The notes: a model not told the origin generated them from the sequence alone. A stretch of 64,000 nucleotides of DNA from Ceratobasidium sp. AG-K (GCA_037039685.1 JAWNGF010000014.1:124001-188000); one strand, 5' to 3'. Shown: positions 14,261 to 26,698, numbered from the stretch's first letter. Numbers and translations: made by a program.

Positions 14261-15029
14261 ACTAGATAGACCTCAGACGGTTTCGCTGGGGGTGGTGGAG
14301 TGGTGAAAGTGGTGAAGTTGACGTTATTTTGTCCAACACGGGTTCTTAACCTCGTGTTCACGCCTCGAGGCATCTGGACTGTGCAGGCTTTAAGTGAGCT
14401 TCTTTGTTCGTTCTTACCTACTATCTATCATCGTACAGCCGCAGCTAATCAAGCTGTACGTGGAAATGGACCTGACCGTCCGTTCTTCGCGCATACACGC
14501 AGCGGCCAGGGTATAGATAGCATGTATGCGCCAGGATCCATGCAAACCCTCGCCATAGCCCTAGCTGCCGGCAGTCTCGACCAATTTTTTGCCTATCAAA
14601 ATAAGTTTCAAACGATTCGAGAGGTGTAGAAGCTATGAACCAGGAACACTGTTTGAGGGGCGGATAGATGAGCTAGAATTGATACTGAGTTTGCTGTGAA
14701 ATTGAAGGCAAGAAACGCCTCGCCGAAATCTACTCCAAGAGACCGGAATGCAAGCCTACGACCTAGAAGCGGGTATCTATTTTGCGCGATCGACGACACC
14801 TCGAGCCTCGATAGAAAAATACTACAAGGTTGAACGAATTACGCTGGATTAGCCGGAACGCACTGTCACACGGGTGCCACCTAGTCCAGTTAAGGAACAT
14901 CCAGCATAGGAAGGCTCGATTTTCCCTGGCGCTAAACGGCGTTTGGGTTGCCCTACGTAGTACTTGAGATTCAATGACGTAGCTGGGAACAAGCCACTGG
15001 AGGCGGTGGTATCGGGTCGTTATATAATA
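14261..15029. other. Intergenic region, nothing recognised
   Basis: Upstream of BTB 3 and downstream of the inverted esterase relic. Short frames occur on both strands (for example 14608-14799 minus) but none resembles a known family. Confidence 0.4.
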
Positions 15030-15660
15030 TTATTGTCTCAAGAAGATGCTCAAGAATGGTGGCGGTTAACCCGTACTTCGGCCAGGACGGACCTATCGAG
15101 GCGGCCTTAGCATAACGATGCATTTCAAATCACTTTATGAGAAGTACTTGACGTGGGATTAGGATCAGTGGTGTAGGCGAACGCAAGCCTAGCGCCAAGG
15201 GTCAGGGATCATCGCGTAGAGTAACGAACTATACCTACCAGTAGTCGATCACAGTCTCTTCGAGTGCAACCATATCGGCGGTGATGTTGGGGTAGGTATG
15301 CACAGTCTGAACTACAAACCAGGTTTCAGCAGTGTGATATACACCATACTGCGGCCAAGCGCCAGAGGTCACAGTAAACAGGTAGGACCTAGCAATGAAC
15401 TAATGAGTAAAACTGGGGCGAGCTCGGATTTAGGCAAATTACCAAGCATTAACTCCAGATTGGGTCGCAATGCGTAAATGGTCCCGCCGGGCGGCCTAAA
15501 AAATGAGATCTCCCACTAGGCTCGTCAGGCGCTTATACTGAGCTGCCAATCCAAAAGTATCATTGCCTGAGCCAATGTTTTGATGCTTCCAAGTGCCAAC
15601 TATCAACCAGAGGTTGTGGCGCTGACAACACAATATATGCGCTGTATCTGACTTGATTTA
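15030..15660 (-). pseudogene. Inverted carboxylesterase relic (3' half)
   Basis: Read on the minus strand, the 3' half of the same esterase gene is recognisable in order: GSGNDTFGLAAQYKRL (about 15555-15610), GDLIF followed by an in-frame TAG at 15496-15498 where the second copy has CAA (Gln), RRDHLRIATQ, then SYLFT, WPQYGVYHTAE (about 15320-15360), a VIDYW end at about 15240-15255, an FAYTTDPNPTS block near 15150-15180 and a WPKYG block near 15060-15090. No 5' half with the nucleophile was found. It is closest to the copy at 9034-11277 and lies inverted about 4 kb away, inside the BTB cluster. Confidence 0.85.
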
Positions 15661-16515
15661 TCCTCAACCAGGATCCGAATGCGAACATCATTTGACACCA
15701 CAGTGCCCAGCTACCAATCTCGCCCTCCTTTCCCCCCGGTTTGCGAAGATACTCAGGCAGTGACCCTTGGATGGCTCGCCATGGCGCTGGTGCTCGTAAT
15801 ACACATGTCTAGCTATTTGAATATTAGATTCGCTGAAGTCAATAGCGATTAAACCACTAACCCAATTACCCTGAAACGCTTGAATAGGACGAAGCTCATT
15901 GCCAAGGCCAATGAACATTTTTCCCGTGGCGCGCAGCCACTCCAGAAAGCGACAATATTTTTCTACCTAACCCCCCGCTCGAGCCTGCAAGATACTAAGG
16001 GCTCTGACGTCCCGCTGAACCACTCGTCGTTCCTCGTTGCCTTGGGCTGGAAGTATGTCGAGGAGCTTTACGCATCAAGCAAATTCAGTAGCATGTCTAA
16101 TCTTGTCATAAGGCTTTGACGATATGGTTGATGTGCTTTGAAGTTCTTTTAAATTTTTCCTTGAGATACATAGGGTCGGCTTTCGAATGAGTATAGCTAG
16201 AATCCTTGCTAGGGGTCGCTGGAAGGGTACATATTGCAGTATGCAGCCCACACGGACCAAACTCTTACAACTACATACCGGCATCTGAAACCCGTTCAAT
16301 TAAAAGGCCATGGTTTCAGCGTTACTCGCACCACGTACTCCGAAGAGAATACAACTCCTGTAGCTTGGCCTTTGAGACTATGCTCCGCTTGTCCTGAATT
16401 GCACGAGGAATGGTGAAATAAATCATGAAGCAACGAGGCCACCTCGCCAGTGACACAATGTTGATAGAAGTCCCACGAAAGGCATTACGTGTATATCTGC
16501 AATAAAACATACACC
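15661..16515. other. Intergenic region with uncertain relics
   Basis: A minus-strand frame (15688-15918) has a segment ending AIDFSESNIQIAR that resembles motif II of SAM-dependent methyltransferases, but no motif I or full domain is present. A plus-strand frame at 15880-16119 is unassigned. I would not call either a gene. Confidence 0.3.
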
Positions 16516-17321
16516 CTACTGCATCATCTCCTCCGATTTCTCCACCTCTTGTATTGGTATGGGCATCAGGGCGACTCCGACCCTGTGAACGAGAATAACC
16601 ATCTCATAGTCACTCAAAGGTTCCCCATCGATCTCCTTTCGAACCACATTCCACCCTCCCAAACACCATGTTTTGTGATAATCTGGGCCCAGCATATGGC
16701 TCACGACACGTTGCACTGCGGCCAATATCCGTAGCCCACCAAACCCTATAGGGCCGTCGGGACCATCGGGACGAACGAGGTCGAGAAAAGGTGGCTCTTT
16801 TACTTGATACGAGCTGATGAAGACTTTGGTGTAGTTTGACATGTCGCTGGTCAAGTCTGCGGCTAGATCGTCATTGTTAATTTCACAGTAGACGTGGTGA
16901 AACGGACCACGCTACCTGCTTCCCTCTCGAAAGACGGCTTTACAGCCCCAAGAATGGCCATGTAATTTTCTTTAGCCGTAGGATCTTGTTTGGCCGAGAA
17001 AACATCGCATGCCTCGACTAGTCCATTGAGTTTGTAAAACGTGGCGTCGACTCGAAGGTTCGTCATTGCATTTTCTGGGGTCATGTACGGAGGTATAATT
17101 TTATTGCTCAGAGGCAGAACCGTATAGCCACACAGATAGTCGAGAACAACTCTGAACAAGTCGGGGTCGCGAAACAAGACGAGTTGATGCGCTTCTGCCT
17201 CGGGAGTCTGGCCAAGAAAACATTGAGTGAAATAATTCGGACCGTCGAACTCGATTTGGGATTTGGTCAAGGCAAAAGTCTTGTCGCGGATTATGACGGT
17301 GTACTTGGGGTCGGAGTCCAT
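16516..17321 (-). CDS. KCTD-like BTB protein 4
   Basis: Exon 1 16916-17321, phase-1 intron 16863-16915, exon 2 16516-16862, 250 residues. The BTB part has DPKYTVIIRDKTF, SQIEFDGPNYF, FLGQTPEAEAHQL, DPDLFRVVLDYLCGY and LRVDATFYKLNGL. Exon 2 carries YTKVFISSYQVKEPPF, IGFGGLRILAAVQRV and LGGWNV, then a tail about 20 residues longer than in siblings that ends in acidic residues. It is the most distal of the four minus-strand copies. No signal peptide or membrane segment is seen, so the product is probably intracellular. Confidence 0.9.
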
Positions 17322-18383
17322 GGCTCTAGCTGGGTCGTAGTTGGGATGAAAACGTGGGTTTCATTTCGTGTAAACGCGACGAGAGTGAGAGACGCGGCAG
17401 GCAAGGGTAATTGCCAATTCCGGCACGCGTCTCTCCTCGATCATAACAACTCCAAACTGCGCGCTGTGCTCGATTCCTTCATGACTGGGAACAGCCGGTC
17501 ATCACCCAAGTCGAAGCGTGCTCTGTATCTTTACCCATGTCCCTCGTAGGCTGTACCATCGCCGTCTTCGTGAATTTCCCTCTGCCTAATTTTCCCATAC
17601 TTACCAACCGGAACCTGCTGATCCAAATCTACCCTGCAACCAAAGGGCCCAAGTCAGAGCGAGTCGCGTATGAGCCCAAGCGACTCAAATACCTTGCCAA
17701 TTCAAAATTCAAAACAGATGTACCCCTATTGATTGCTCACACCATTCGATTCGTTCGGCGTTAAGGCGTCGCACTCGACACTTGGCTATATAAAACCACA
17801 CCTATAAATTCTAGCTCCACGCCACGAACATATCCTATTGTCGGCTCACACTAAATCCGCGGTGCAAATACACAGCACACGCACCGAGCCAAGCGCCCCA
17901 CCGCTTCCGACAAAAATACATCACGGTATTGTCACCACGCAGCCACCAGGACAATCACATTCGACCGGACATGTGTGCGCCAACATTGATTGATTAAGGA
18001 CACAAACATTCGGTCAATAGCGTGATGGGGTCACAATTGTCCTGCCACGTGGTCACACTTATTGATCACGCCGTGACATCAACCGGAGCCCGATCTAAAA
18101 ATGATCGGCAGGGTCCCGATAAACAAGCACACATTCGGGCCTGGATGGACAATGACGAAATGAATAGGCCGAGGGAAAGTTTGCTCGAGTCTCGATCTCA
18201 CGATGATGATGAATAAAAAATCCGCGATTGCAAGTCTAGCTAAGATACAACATACACGAACGAATAGTACATTTGACCATACAACAAGGCATAGCGAAAA
18301 AAGCACGCATGAGCCGGCAGCGGGAAGAACGAAGTGTGGTAATACAGTGGTTAGAACGATAGCGAGGGGATCTAGTTGATTTT
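17322..18383. other. Intergenic region, nothing seen
   Basis: Upstream of BTB 4 and downstream of the minus-strand gene at 18384. Rich in short GC-rich frames, none supported by a family or intron pattern. Confidence 0.45.
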
Positions 18384-19021
18384 TTAGCGGAGGGGGGCAT
18401 AGGGGGTGATGAAGCCGTCTTGGTCGCGCCTGAGCCCAGCCTCGACGCTGCCGCCGCGCTTGGGGTGGTGGACCTGGAATCCGACGGGAGGGACGTCTTG
18501 GCCAGCCGCACGAGCAGCCTTGCGCGAGTCGGCAACGCGGTGCAAGTCGGGTTGGCGCACGATGCGGGTGTTGTTCATGCCGCTGAGGGTAGGAGGGGCC
18601 TCGCGTGCCGGGGCATAGGCAGGGAGGTGGTGCCGCGACTGGCCCGAAGAGTGGGACGATGCCGAGGAAGGGGATGGGGGAGAGCTGTCATCCCGCGACG
18701 AGGCCGAGGACGACGACGTGCGAGAAGAGCGAGAACGCGACTCGGAGTACGAGTGCTGGCTGATGAGGGACTTGATCTGAAGAAAACCGTTAGGGTGCGA
18801 TTATGTAATTTTATCGACCGACTCACCCGCTCAATCTCGCCGTCGGTGTATGCGCCGATCGACTGGAGGTACTCGAGCTGAGGCATAACGCCATTGAGGA
18901 GTGCGCTCATGCTGCTTGCGTCACGAGACGAGCGCCCGGCGAGCTGAGTCACCTGGGCGATGACCGAATTGACCTGGACGAGGAGGGGGTAGGCAGGGTG
19001 GGAAGGTGCCAATCGCTGCAT
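18384..19021 (-). CDS. Small conserved-looking protein, Ser-rich linker
   Basis: Exon 1 18827-19021, intron 18777-18826 (50 bases, GTGAGT...TTCAG), exon 2 18384-18776, 195 residues. The N-terminal 70 residues look like a helical bundle (VQVNSVIAQVTQLAG, SALLNGVMPQLEYLQSIGA). A Ser/Arg-rich disordered linker follows, then an ordered-looking C-terminus with NNTRIVRQPDL, DVPPVGFQVHHPKRGG and a GFITPYAPLR end. No signal peptide and no known domain. The exon sum divisible by three, the good splice sites and high GC support a real gene. Function unknown. Confidence 0.75.
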
Positions 19022-20844
19022 GTTTGAGGAGTTGATTGAGAGAGGCGAATAAAGTGCGAATGCGCAGATGAGTTGCGGGTACTGATGATCCAGGCCATGC
19101 CGCTTGGTCTTTTATGAACCTAGCGTGCACAGGCTGCATGGCACTCCAACTCGCGCGCCAAATGACTGACTGAAGTGCATGCACCACTACTTGCATTTGA
19201 TGCGCTATTGTGCACGAGTTTGCCGGAATCAGCTACCGGCGCGCGTTCATCGAGGTTCCGTGGCGAGGCCTATTGTGGCCACAACATTCCACGTGTTCGG
19301 GAGACAATAGCCAGCGAGAAATCAGACATCGGCTCGTCATGAGAAACTTTAGCGCCGAGCGATCGTCATGATCCTGCTCCATCGACGCTCCCGCCCTTTG
19401 TCGCCCGTCGTTATATGAGTAGCTGTGCTCGCTACCAAATGTCGCCCGCTCATCGCCAGCGAGGGCGGGGCCGTGGTCAACAGTCAATAAGCCCAAACAG
19501 ATTATTGTCTCGGTCACACTCCGAGTGACACTCGGAAGCGCTCGGCTAGGGTATCGGACGGACTTAACGCAATCGGCACGTGACCTCGGAGTTCTGCTCT
19601 TGACCGCACCGATCGCAAGGTCTGGGTTGGACTTGCCTATACCTCGCACCTCTCGCATTTCACCGTCGTGCACCTCTCGCACTTTCATCGTGGTGCATTT
19701 CATGAACTTCCCATCTCAGATGTATCTCCGCTTAGTGTATAAAATACTCCCGCCCAAACTTTATCCAAGACAATCACATTCGAATCTAATTACACCCATC
19801 TCGTCCGCCACGTGATATTAATAACCTTCCCCATCCCATCCGCGTCGGGCTCTCACCCGCTCAACGCGCCACACACGAGAACGCATGCGAGGTTTCGTGA
19901 AACGCGGCCGTCGCCTTCCAATGTTCTCGAATCGCTATGCAAGGGATCAGCCTCTCGAAATGAACAGTCTAGTCTCCGGAAGCGTGGCGACAACGAGATA
20001 GGACGGTGCTTCTCCCCGCCCTTTTTTCTCTCTCCATCCCCTTGTCTCCAGGCGGGATGAGAGCGCGACGCGGGAGGGCGGGCCCGTGGCGAAATGACTC
20101 GGCGCTTGTGGCCACCACCTATCCCGCCACTATCCCACGTCACATGGATGCCACTCCCACGCCAAATGAATCCGAGCGTAAATGTGCCACCTATTCGCAC
20201 GACTTCGAGCCCTCGCACGAATATTAAGCATAATTCCAGCCATGCGCACAACGTCCAGCCGGTGTGAGCCCTCGATCCGCAGCTGTCAGGCTCCAACGCT
20301 ACGCCCGCTTGAGCGACAATAGCGATCGCCCCACCACTTCTATCCCCATCTCGACCAGTCTATTCCAACCTCGCGCTAGCCATGCCGACGCACTTCAAGC
20401 GACTGCCATCGACTTCCACTTTTGCCGAGCCATCCCAACCTCATCCCACGTCCACCCTCGGGCACAGCATTTTCATTTCGCCATATCCATCCCCGCGGTC
20501 CTCGACGACAAATCGCCGAGGGAAAATCACCCGCCCGATTGCTCGAGTCTGAACTGCTATATATGCCAATGACAATAGGCGCGTGCTCGAACCCATGTGT
20601 GTCATCTCCTGGATGTGTAGTCACAAGCGACGGCGCACATCGATCCGAGGTCGCCCGAACGGGACGTCCCCTATTGTGTGAGATCAACGCCTCCGGGGAT
20701 GAGCGCGGTCAATTTGGCACGACCCCGTTCCGTCCGAACAGTGCGCAATAGGGCATGACGGCGAGTCCAAGCGTGACGTCCCGATCGAGCGACGACAAAA
20801 AAAGACACCCCAAACCCAACTCAAATCATAGCAAGAAGACTCAC
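19022..20844. other. GC-rich intergenic region
   Basis: Several overlapping GC-rich frames on both strands, none with a recognisable domain or consistent splicing. A TATA-like TATAAAATAC occurs at about 19738 without a gene I can attach to it. The last exon of the IZH3-like gene may reach into 20684-20844. Confidence 0.4.
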
Positions 20845-23198
20845 CAATGACGATAAACACATGCCAGATCGCGTGACTCCCTGCCCAATCGAACCGTCCG
20901 GGGAAGCAGCATTCGGGAAAATGGGTTGCGTAGAATACGAGGCCTGTGAGGTAGCTCACGAGCGAGGGGACGACCGGGGCTTCGGTTCCGAATGGATTGG
21001 CGCCGAATTATCGAGTTCCAAGTATTCAGTCGAGTCGAATTGTCAGGGGTCGAATTCGGTTGGTTGGCGGTTAGATACGAGCCAAGTCGGTGCGTTTTGC
21101 GGTTGAATGTTTTCGGTCGACGGGGAGTTGGCGGTCGAATATTTGGAGACCGGTCGGAGATTCGAGTTCGGTTAGTCGGTAAAGATTCAGTTAGGCCAGA
21201 TTGGGTTGGTTAGATCGAGTTGGGGCCAGGAGGACAAAACGGGCGGACAAACGGCAAAACGTTAAACGTCAGTCACAAGATGTGCGGTAGACTCACAAAT
21301 AAACTCCCACATCCGCCCAAACGAGTGTCGATAGGATAAGTGTCCGAGCGGGACAATTGCCGAACAGGCACAGACCAAAAAGAACGCGATGCGCCATTTC
21401 TTCAGGCCGTTGAATTGTTTGGATGAAACGTGGTGAATTGGGGTGGATAAACAAGTCGGACGGAGAACAATGAGCTGGACGTTGAATTCATTCGACACGG
21501 ATCGCCGCACGCACCTTGTTTCTGCGCTCGTTGAACCACCCCTGGAACGGCAATATCGAGCCCGCAATGCCGGTCATGATGGCCACCGTAATGTACATGC
21601 GCATGATCGCTGGCTGGCACGCGAACCTGTCACAAAGCGTCAGTATTCTTTTCTCATTCTCTCTTCCCTAGTGCCCTCTTTCTCTCGCTCGTCCTTCTTT
21701 CTGTGCCCTCCCCTCTTTCCCAATTCCACCCACCCTTTCCCGACAAAAATCCCCAAAACTGGACTCACCCATAATACATGACCCCACTGACACTCGCACT
21801 AATCAACCACCCAATCCCGACATAATCCACGCGTGCACCGGCCTCGAGCAACCAGAAATCCGAGCACCCGGCGAGCGTGTGCCAGACTGTCGAGCATAAG
21901 AGACACGCCCCGGCTGCGAGGAGAAAGAGGGATTTGGGGAGTGTGTCGGCGGGAGAGGGGGGAAGGGGTGTGAACGATAGGATCGAGGTGAGAAGGTTGC
22001 TTGGTAGTCGGTCGAAAAAGGGGATGTGTTCGAGAGAGGAGAAGGAGAAGAATGGGTGTTCCCAAGTTGACGCGCTCAGATACGACCACGGGACGATGAC
22101 CGACAGGATCGCCATGAGCGGGACGAGGTGCGTGTGTATATTCGCTACCCCCAATTAATACGTTTACGCAATGTCGAGCAGGCTCAAACTCACCTGTCTC
22201 GTTGTGGATCTGGAACATACTCCAGGCCAACGCACCCCAGCGCGCGCCCGGAATAAACCGATAGCCCCAATGCACAAACTCGTTATTCCTCCACTTTTCT
22301 GGCAGATCCTCGAACCTGATCAACCGGTCCCACGGGCCGACTTTAATACCGCCAACGCATGCATATCCACCGGCTCTTTTTGCTTTTCCTTGGTGGGGTG
22401 CATGTTGAGACCTTTCCACCGCGCGTCGACCCAGCTTACATCCCCATCTGCGTCGTCTTCAATCAGGTTCTCGACAAACGAGACGAGCTTGTCGGTTGCA
22501 GAGCCGAGGTCTGCTGGGAGTGCTGCGCGGAGTTCAGCGAGGCGGGCGTGGAGGGTTGAAATGTCGATCGCTGGGAGGTCGGGCATGTGCGTCGAAAGGT
22601 CAGAGAGATCCGGCATGTGAGTCGAAAGGTCTGGCATGTGCACGTTGGACAGGTCTGGCATGTGCGCAGACAGATCCGGCATGGCCCACTGCGCGAACCG
22701 GTTCTTGGCGTCCTCGACGATCGCGCCAAACCGGACCTTGGCGTCGCCCAAACTCGAGAGCTCGACGAGTTTATTTTTAGCCTCTTCCAACGAGAGTTCG
22801 CCCACAAACCCATATTGGGTCAGGTCCAAATCCAGGTCGAGAAGCGCAGCCAGTCCGAGGTCGTATTCGAAATCGTACTCATCGGGGGTTGTTTGGCTAA
22901 AGCTGAAGAATGCGACGACTTCGGTGCGGAGTTGGTGCAGTAGTTGGAGCGCCGACGCAGAGGCCGAGGTATGTAATCTGGATTCGAGGTCGGCGAGGTG
23001 GGACAATACGGCAAGGTAAAGAGAGGTCGGAGGGGCAGGTTCAGGGGTATTAACCGGGATATCGAGGTTGAGCGGTGCGAGCGACTTGAGCGCTGCACGG
23101 GAAATCGGCTGTCTCCTTCTCCGCACGGTGTTTACCCGTGGGCGCTTCATCGCTGGGACAGATAGTCGCCGTGCATGGCGAGGGCGTCGCGGTTCCAT
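20845..23198 (-). CDS. PAQR/hemolysin-III family membrane protein, IZH3-like
   Basis: Exons 22412-23198, 22194-22340, 21769-22144, 21515-21626, 21297-21399 and 20845-20979 follow in consistent phase. The long cytosolic N-terminus has helical segments and about five copies of an (S/T)HMPDLS unit (22555-22690). Then come RFEDLPEKWRNNEF and HWGYRFIP, the classic lead-in to this fold, and the seven-helix core: NIHTHLVPLM, CSTVWHTLAGC, IGWLISASVSGVMYYG, IAGSILPFQGW, KWRIAFFLV, SYLTGLVFYATHFPE and SHAIWHVFIV. The His residues of the zinc site are present. Yeast Izh proteins act in sterol and zinc homeostasis. The first intron (22341-22411) has a weak GTCTCA donor. Intron 20980-21296 is unusually long. 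After 20845 the end is unresolved: readthrough stops at 20684, or a further small exon exists. Confidence 0.85.
20980..21296 (-). other. Long repetitive intron of the IZH3-like gene
   Basis: At 317 bases this is about six times the usual intron length here. It consists of loosely repeated GTCGAATT- and GGTTGGT-type words. Donor GTGAGT and acceptor GAAG are needed to join the FI and SPVVPSL segments. Confidence 0.55.
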
Positions 23199-23755
23199 CT
23201 GGGAGACGTTAGCTGCGCTCCACGGCTGTTGTGATGCTCACCTTTTTATTCTTTGATTTACGAGATGCAACGGCACTTGGTCAGTTGGTAATACGAGGTA
23301 TCTGCCCTCCCCGCGTCAGCTCGACTGGGTGCCAAGTGCGACTGGCTTACAATAATACTTGGGTATGACCAGCAATGACAGTCGGTACGGCAAAACGAAC
23401 GTCTGGACGAAAGTGGTTGATGAGAAGAACCACGTTGGACGTAAGCGCCGAGCAATTGAATTCGGTTGCTCCACTTTCGGCTAGCCCCGACACGTGGTTT
23501 GCCACCCTTGCCGTGATGGCCATAAATTGTATTTATCCGAGATACCCGCGCGGTCATGGATATTTGTATGAATGTCCGTAACGTTCATTGTGACAAGCTG
23601 TATATAGCATCTCAATCCCACTCTCAAGGCTTGCACAGGACCATTCTCATTATGTCCCCCAGTACGAAATATTCGCAACAGGCTCCAGGTGCCCCAACCA
23701 TTGCGCCATGTGGTCGTTCCTAGATGACAATCGGAACCTTGATAATCCATCTATT
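22610..23755. repeat. Duplicated block A, parental copy
   Basis: This block (5' half of the IZH3-like gene plus about 550 bases upstream) matches about 28180-29095. Shared stretches include the coding segment around EYDFEYD and the upstream run GGGTATGACCAGCAATGACA at about 23360 and again at about 28757. Confidence 0.8.
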
Positions 23756-24990
23756 AGCAAGGCCTGGATGGCGAGCGCGATGGAACATTTACACGCCAAC
23801 ACGTGCATCGTGGCGTCTATTCACGCTTTGTTCGCATGGAGGGTCAAATATACCTTATTTGTTATGTATCGCAACACACTTAGTACGGTCAAGGGACTAC
23901 AATCATTACCAATACTTGTGCTCGGTCTACTGATGACGGGCATGCAAGTGAGAGTGAAGGTCTTGAATGCACGTTCTCAAGTCGGCTCTATGCAATGCGT
24001 TCAAGAAGCACAGTAATTTGACATGGCAAGACAGTTCCAAGTCCTTCCTGACTTCTCTCAAGCTTGGAGTCGCTCGAACGAGTCTTTGCAACGCATAGGA
24101 GGTGATCGATACACGTGTAACGAGTACGTATATTGGGTCGACCGCAACCAATGGCCAGTCGAGCTTAGGAAGCAGCGTCTAGCGCTTCTCTGAGCTCAAA
24201 ATCGAATGCATATTGACTCCTGTGTGATAGGGGTGAGTAGAGCGACGGCCTGCATGTAAACTATTGTGCAAATACATGAAATTTGGCCCGTACTTAATTG
24301 TCAGAGGAGTCAGCTACTTGTTCAGGTATACTTGCTTGGCAAAGGCAGAGGCTGGGGCCTAGACGCGATCGTGGGGTATAGCCAAGCTTGATCAAAATAC
24401 AATTTGGGCCGTTTAATAGATACTCTATTCCTCACTTCTACTTTTCGCTTGGCGTCCTTCCTATCCAAACACAGAGCTCTGGAACATCGGGATAGAATTA
24501 GTAGTTGGAGATAAGGGTTTCTTGCCTTGCCCCATCTCCCGACAAGACAATGTATGAATGCAGATATATGCGTAGTTGATTCGTGCCAGTTTACCACATA
24601 TAATCTAAACTCAAACCCCGCGCTATTGAAGCAATAAATGTATAGAGATTGTTCGCACGATGGCTACTTTGGGAATGGTGCACCTGCGATATTTATCACC
24701 CTGGCGACTCGGAGCCGCGCACCCCGTTCAAGTGCATTTACTAAGCTTACCGGCCTCGGATACTTACTGATAAGAAGCAAAGGTTACCAACTCGAGACCT
24801 CGAGATCGCTCCCGATCCCGCACTTGGTAGGGTGGCGGCGTCGATCTCGGACTAGGCTCGCTCGCTGACATAATATTATAGTAAGATTCGGTTCCCAAAA
24901 GAAGTAATCATAATCGTAACAGTCATGTCAAACATAATTACAAGGTAAAAGATAAACCCAACACAGCAGCCATCAGTCTGGTCGGTGCAT
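23199..24990. other. Upstream region of IZH3-like gene, no gene seen
   Basis: 23199-23755 is the upstream part of duplicated block A. About 23940-24125 is a diverged copy of the repeat found at 30.7-32.2 kb. Short frames on both strands have no recognisable domains. Confidence 0.5.
23940..24125 (+). repeat. Partial copy of the 30.7-32.2 kb repeat
   Basis: Words such as ATGCACGTTCT, TTTGACATG, CTCGCTCGAACGAGTC-like sequence and CGATACACGTGT occur here in the same order and spacing as at about 31000-31165 and 32005-32180. Confidence 0.65.
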
Positions 24991-26698
24991 CTACCGTTCG
25001 TCTGGCGAAAAGTTGGTGACGGGGGGTGCCGCTCCGTTTAGCAAGTTGCTACCACCGGTAGACGGTGGTGCTTCATCATACGCCCTCGCAGACGGAGGCG
25101 ACTGGGGGAGAGACACCTGGTCGTGTCTGTCATTATGAGGTAAAGGCTGTGTCATGGTGGACGACGCTCGACCAGGATGAGGTGCCGGGGTAGACCCTCT
25201 CGACTGCGAGTTGTCGCCATCTACCTCGGGGTACCCCGCGTATCCAGTCGTATTGGGACCTGGAGAAGGTACGCTATCCGCATATCCCGACCCCCGCGTG
25301 CTATTATCAGCGCCACCTTGCGTAGGAGTAAAACTCGTCGCAAGTAGATGAGGCTGGGCTCCGTCACGACGAGAGGATGGAATGGCAGTTGCCTCGGCGA
25401 TAGCACCCTCAGTCGAATAGTGAGCATGTTGAGGCTCAGGAAGGCCGGTATACTGCGTTCCGGTACCGCTCCCCGTACCAGAGGGCTTTGGGCTCGCAGG
25501 CCCAGGGGCAAAATAAGCGGCACCCAAGCTGTGGGCTTGAGCCATGGGAGTGAGGAATGGGTCGCCGGTTACAGGGGTAGGAGGGGCGGATTGGGGATTG
25601 TGAGCTGGCTGGGTATATGCGGGACGATCATCAGACCCAGGCTCGGCGGAAGCTGCTGCATTGTTCTTCGCTTTTTGGCGTCGCCACATGACGATGACAA
25701 AAATAAGCAGTGCGATGCCGATTATGCCAGCAACTGTGCCTCCTGCGATTGCTCCAACATTGGTGGATGGCCCCGTAGATTTGCTGTGAACATTTGAGCG
25801 AGCCTGTTTCTCCAAAAACGGAGTGATCGAGACTCACACTATAACAACAGTTTCCGTGGCTCGACTCGTTGGCGTGGTGGTGGCCGTGCTGGGTGGAGTA
25901 GGGGATGCACTGGTATAACTTGGATCGCGGCACGCTGGTTGGCCGGCATTATCACGATAGCAGATGTTGCTAGAGGCTAAAATGACTTGAGTATTTCTCG
26001 GTAATAAACAGGTTAAAGCGACATACGGCAGCAAAAATTTTCTCCCCGGCAAGGTAAGTAGCCCGCATTGACACATGGATTAGAAGTGCAGGATCGACCT
26101 ATTGGGCAGCATCCAAGCTGGCCGTTCGAGATAACGCAGTCGTAGCTGAATCAGTTATTAGATAAATCAGGTGGATTGTATACTATAGCTAGATGCTCAC
26201 CCGCTTTCGCAACAGCTGCCACCCCTGCAGCAATTCTGACCTATATCACAGCATCCCTTTGAACATCCGTTAGATGAGTGGCCATGATTACGAATAACAG
26301 AGACAATTCACCGCATTGTCGCAACCATCTTCGGTGTTCAAACAACACCCATACGAATAGCACCATTGTCCAACGTCACAGCACTTACCACCGCCACAGC
26401 ATCTTCCGCCTAGTGGACAACATGTACCGGCATCGTTGCGGCACGACCCGAAACCGCTTCCACAGGCCTGACGCTCGAAAACTCGTTTGAGCTCGGAAAA
26501 GCCAGTTTGCGCAGACCCCGAAGCGAACTGCTGTTCAAATCCGGACTTTCTGGCGCGGGGGGACATGATTGTAAGGTTATTAGGCGCGGCCAGGAGCTCT
26601 GCCACCGCATGGCCAGGCGACAGTAAGTCCAGCGCGGCAACCGTCGATAGTAATGCCATCGACGCGCACGGCAGTTTCCTAATATCGGAGAACCTCAT
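24991..26698 (-). CDS. Cys-rich single-pass membrane protein
   Basis: Exons 26312-26698, 26201-26256, 26027-26145, 25838-25976 and 24991-25783 give 497 residues. An N-terminal signal peptide is followed by a cysteine-rich ectodomain with many CC pairs (CCPLGGRCCGGGKCC, GCCDIGQNCC, CCPIGRSC), granulin-like in spacing but not assignable. A Ser/Thr/Pro stalk (SPTPPSTATTTPTS) leads to one membrane segment (GTVAGIIGIALLIFVIVMW) closed by RRQK, then a disordered tail of about 220 residues rich in Pro, Ser and Gly. This is type I topology with an extracellular Cys-rich head, suggesting a cell-surface sensor or wall-binding role (inference). The last intron uses GTGAGT; a 36-base alternative exists but is less likely. 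Confidence 0.85.

Noticed and set aside
15688..15918. A methyltransferase-like fragment
   Set aside because: Only a motif-II-like segment; no motif I or substrate region, so not called.
18420..18881. A 153-codon plus-strand open frame
   Set aside because: It is antisense to the spliced minus-strand gene and reflects its high GC.
19233..20751. Several 80-150 codon frames on both strands
   Set aside because: Overlapping, GC-driven, no domain, no consistent splice sites.
22341..22411. An apparent one-base frameshift in the IZH3-like gene
   Set aside because: A 71-base intron with a weak GTCTCA donor restores the exact phase (WK then VGPWDRL), so a frameshift is not needed.
25802..25837. A 36-base intron in the Cys-rich membrane protein gene
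   Set aside because: A 54-base alternative with a consensus GTGAGT donor and the same reading frame is more plausible.
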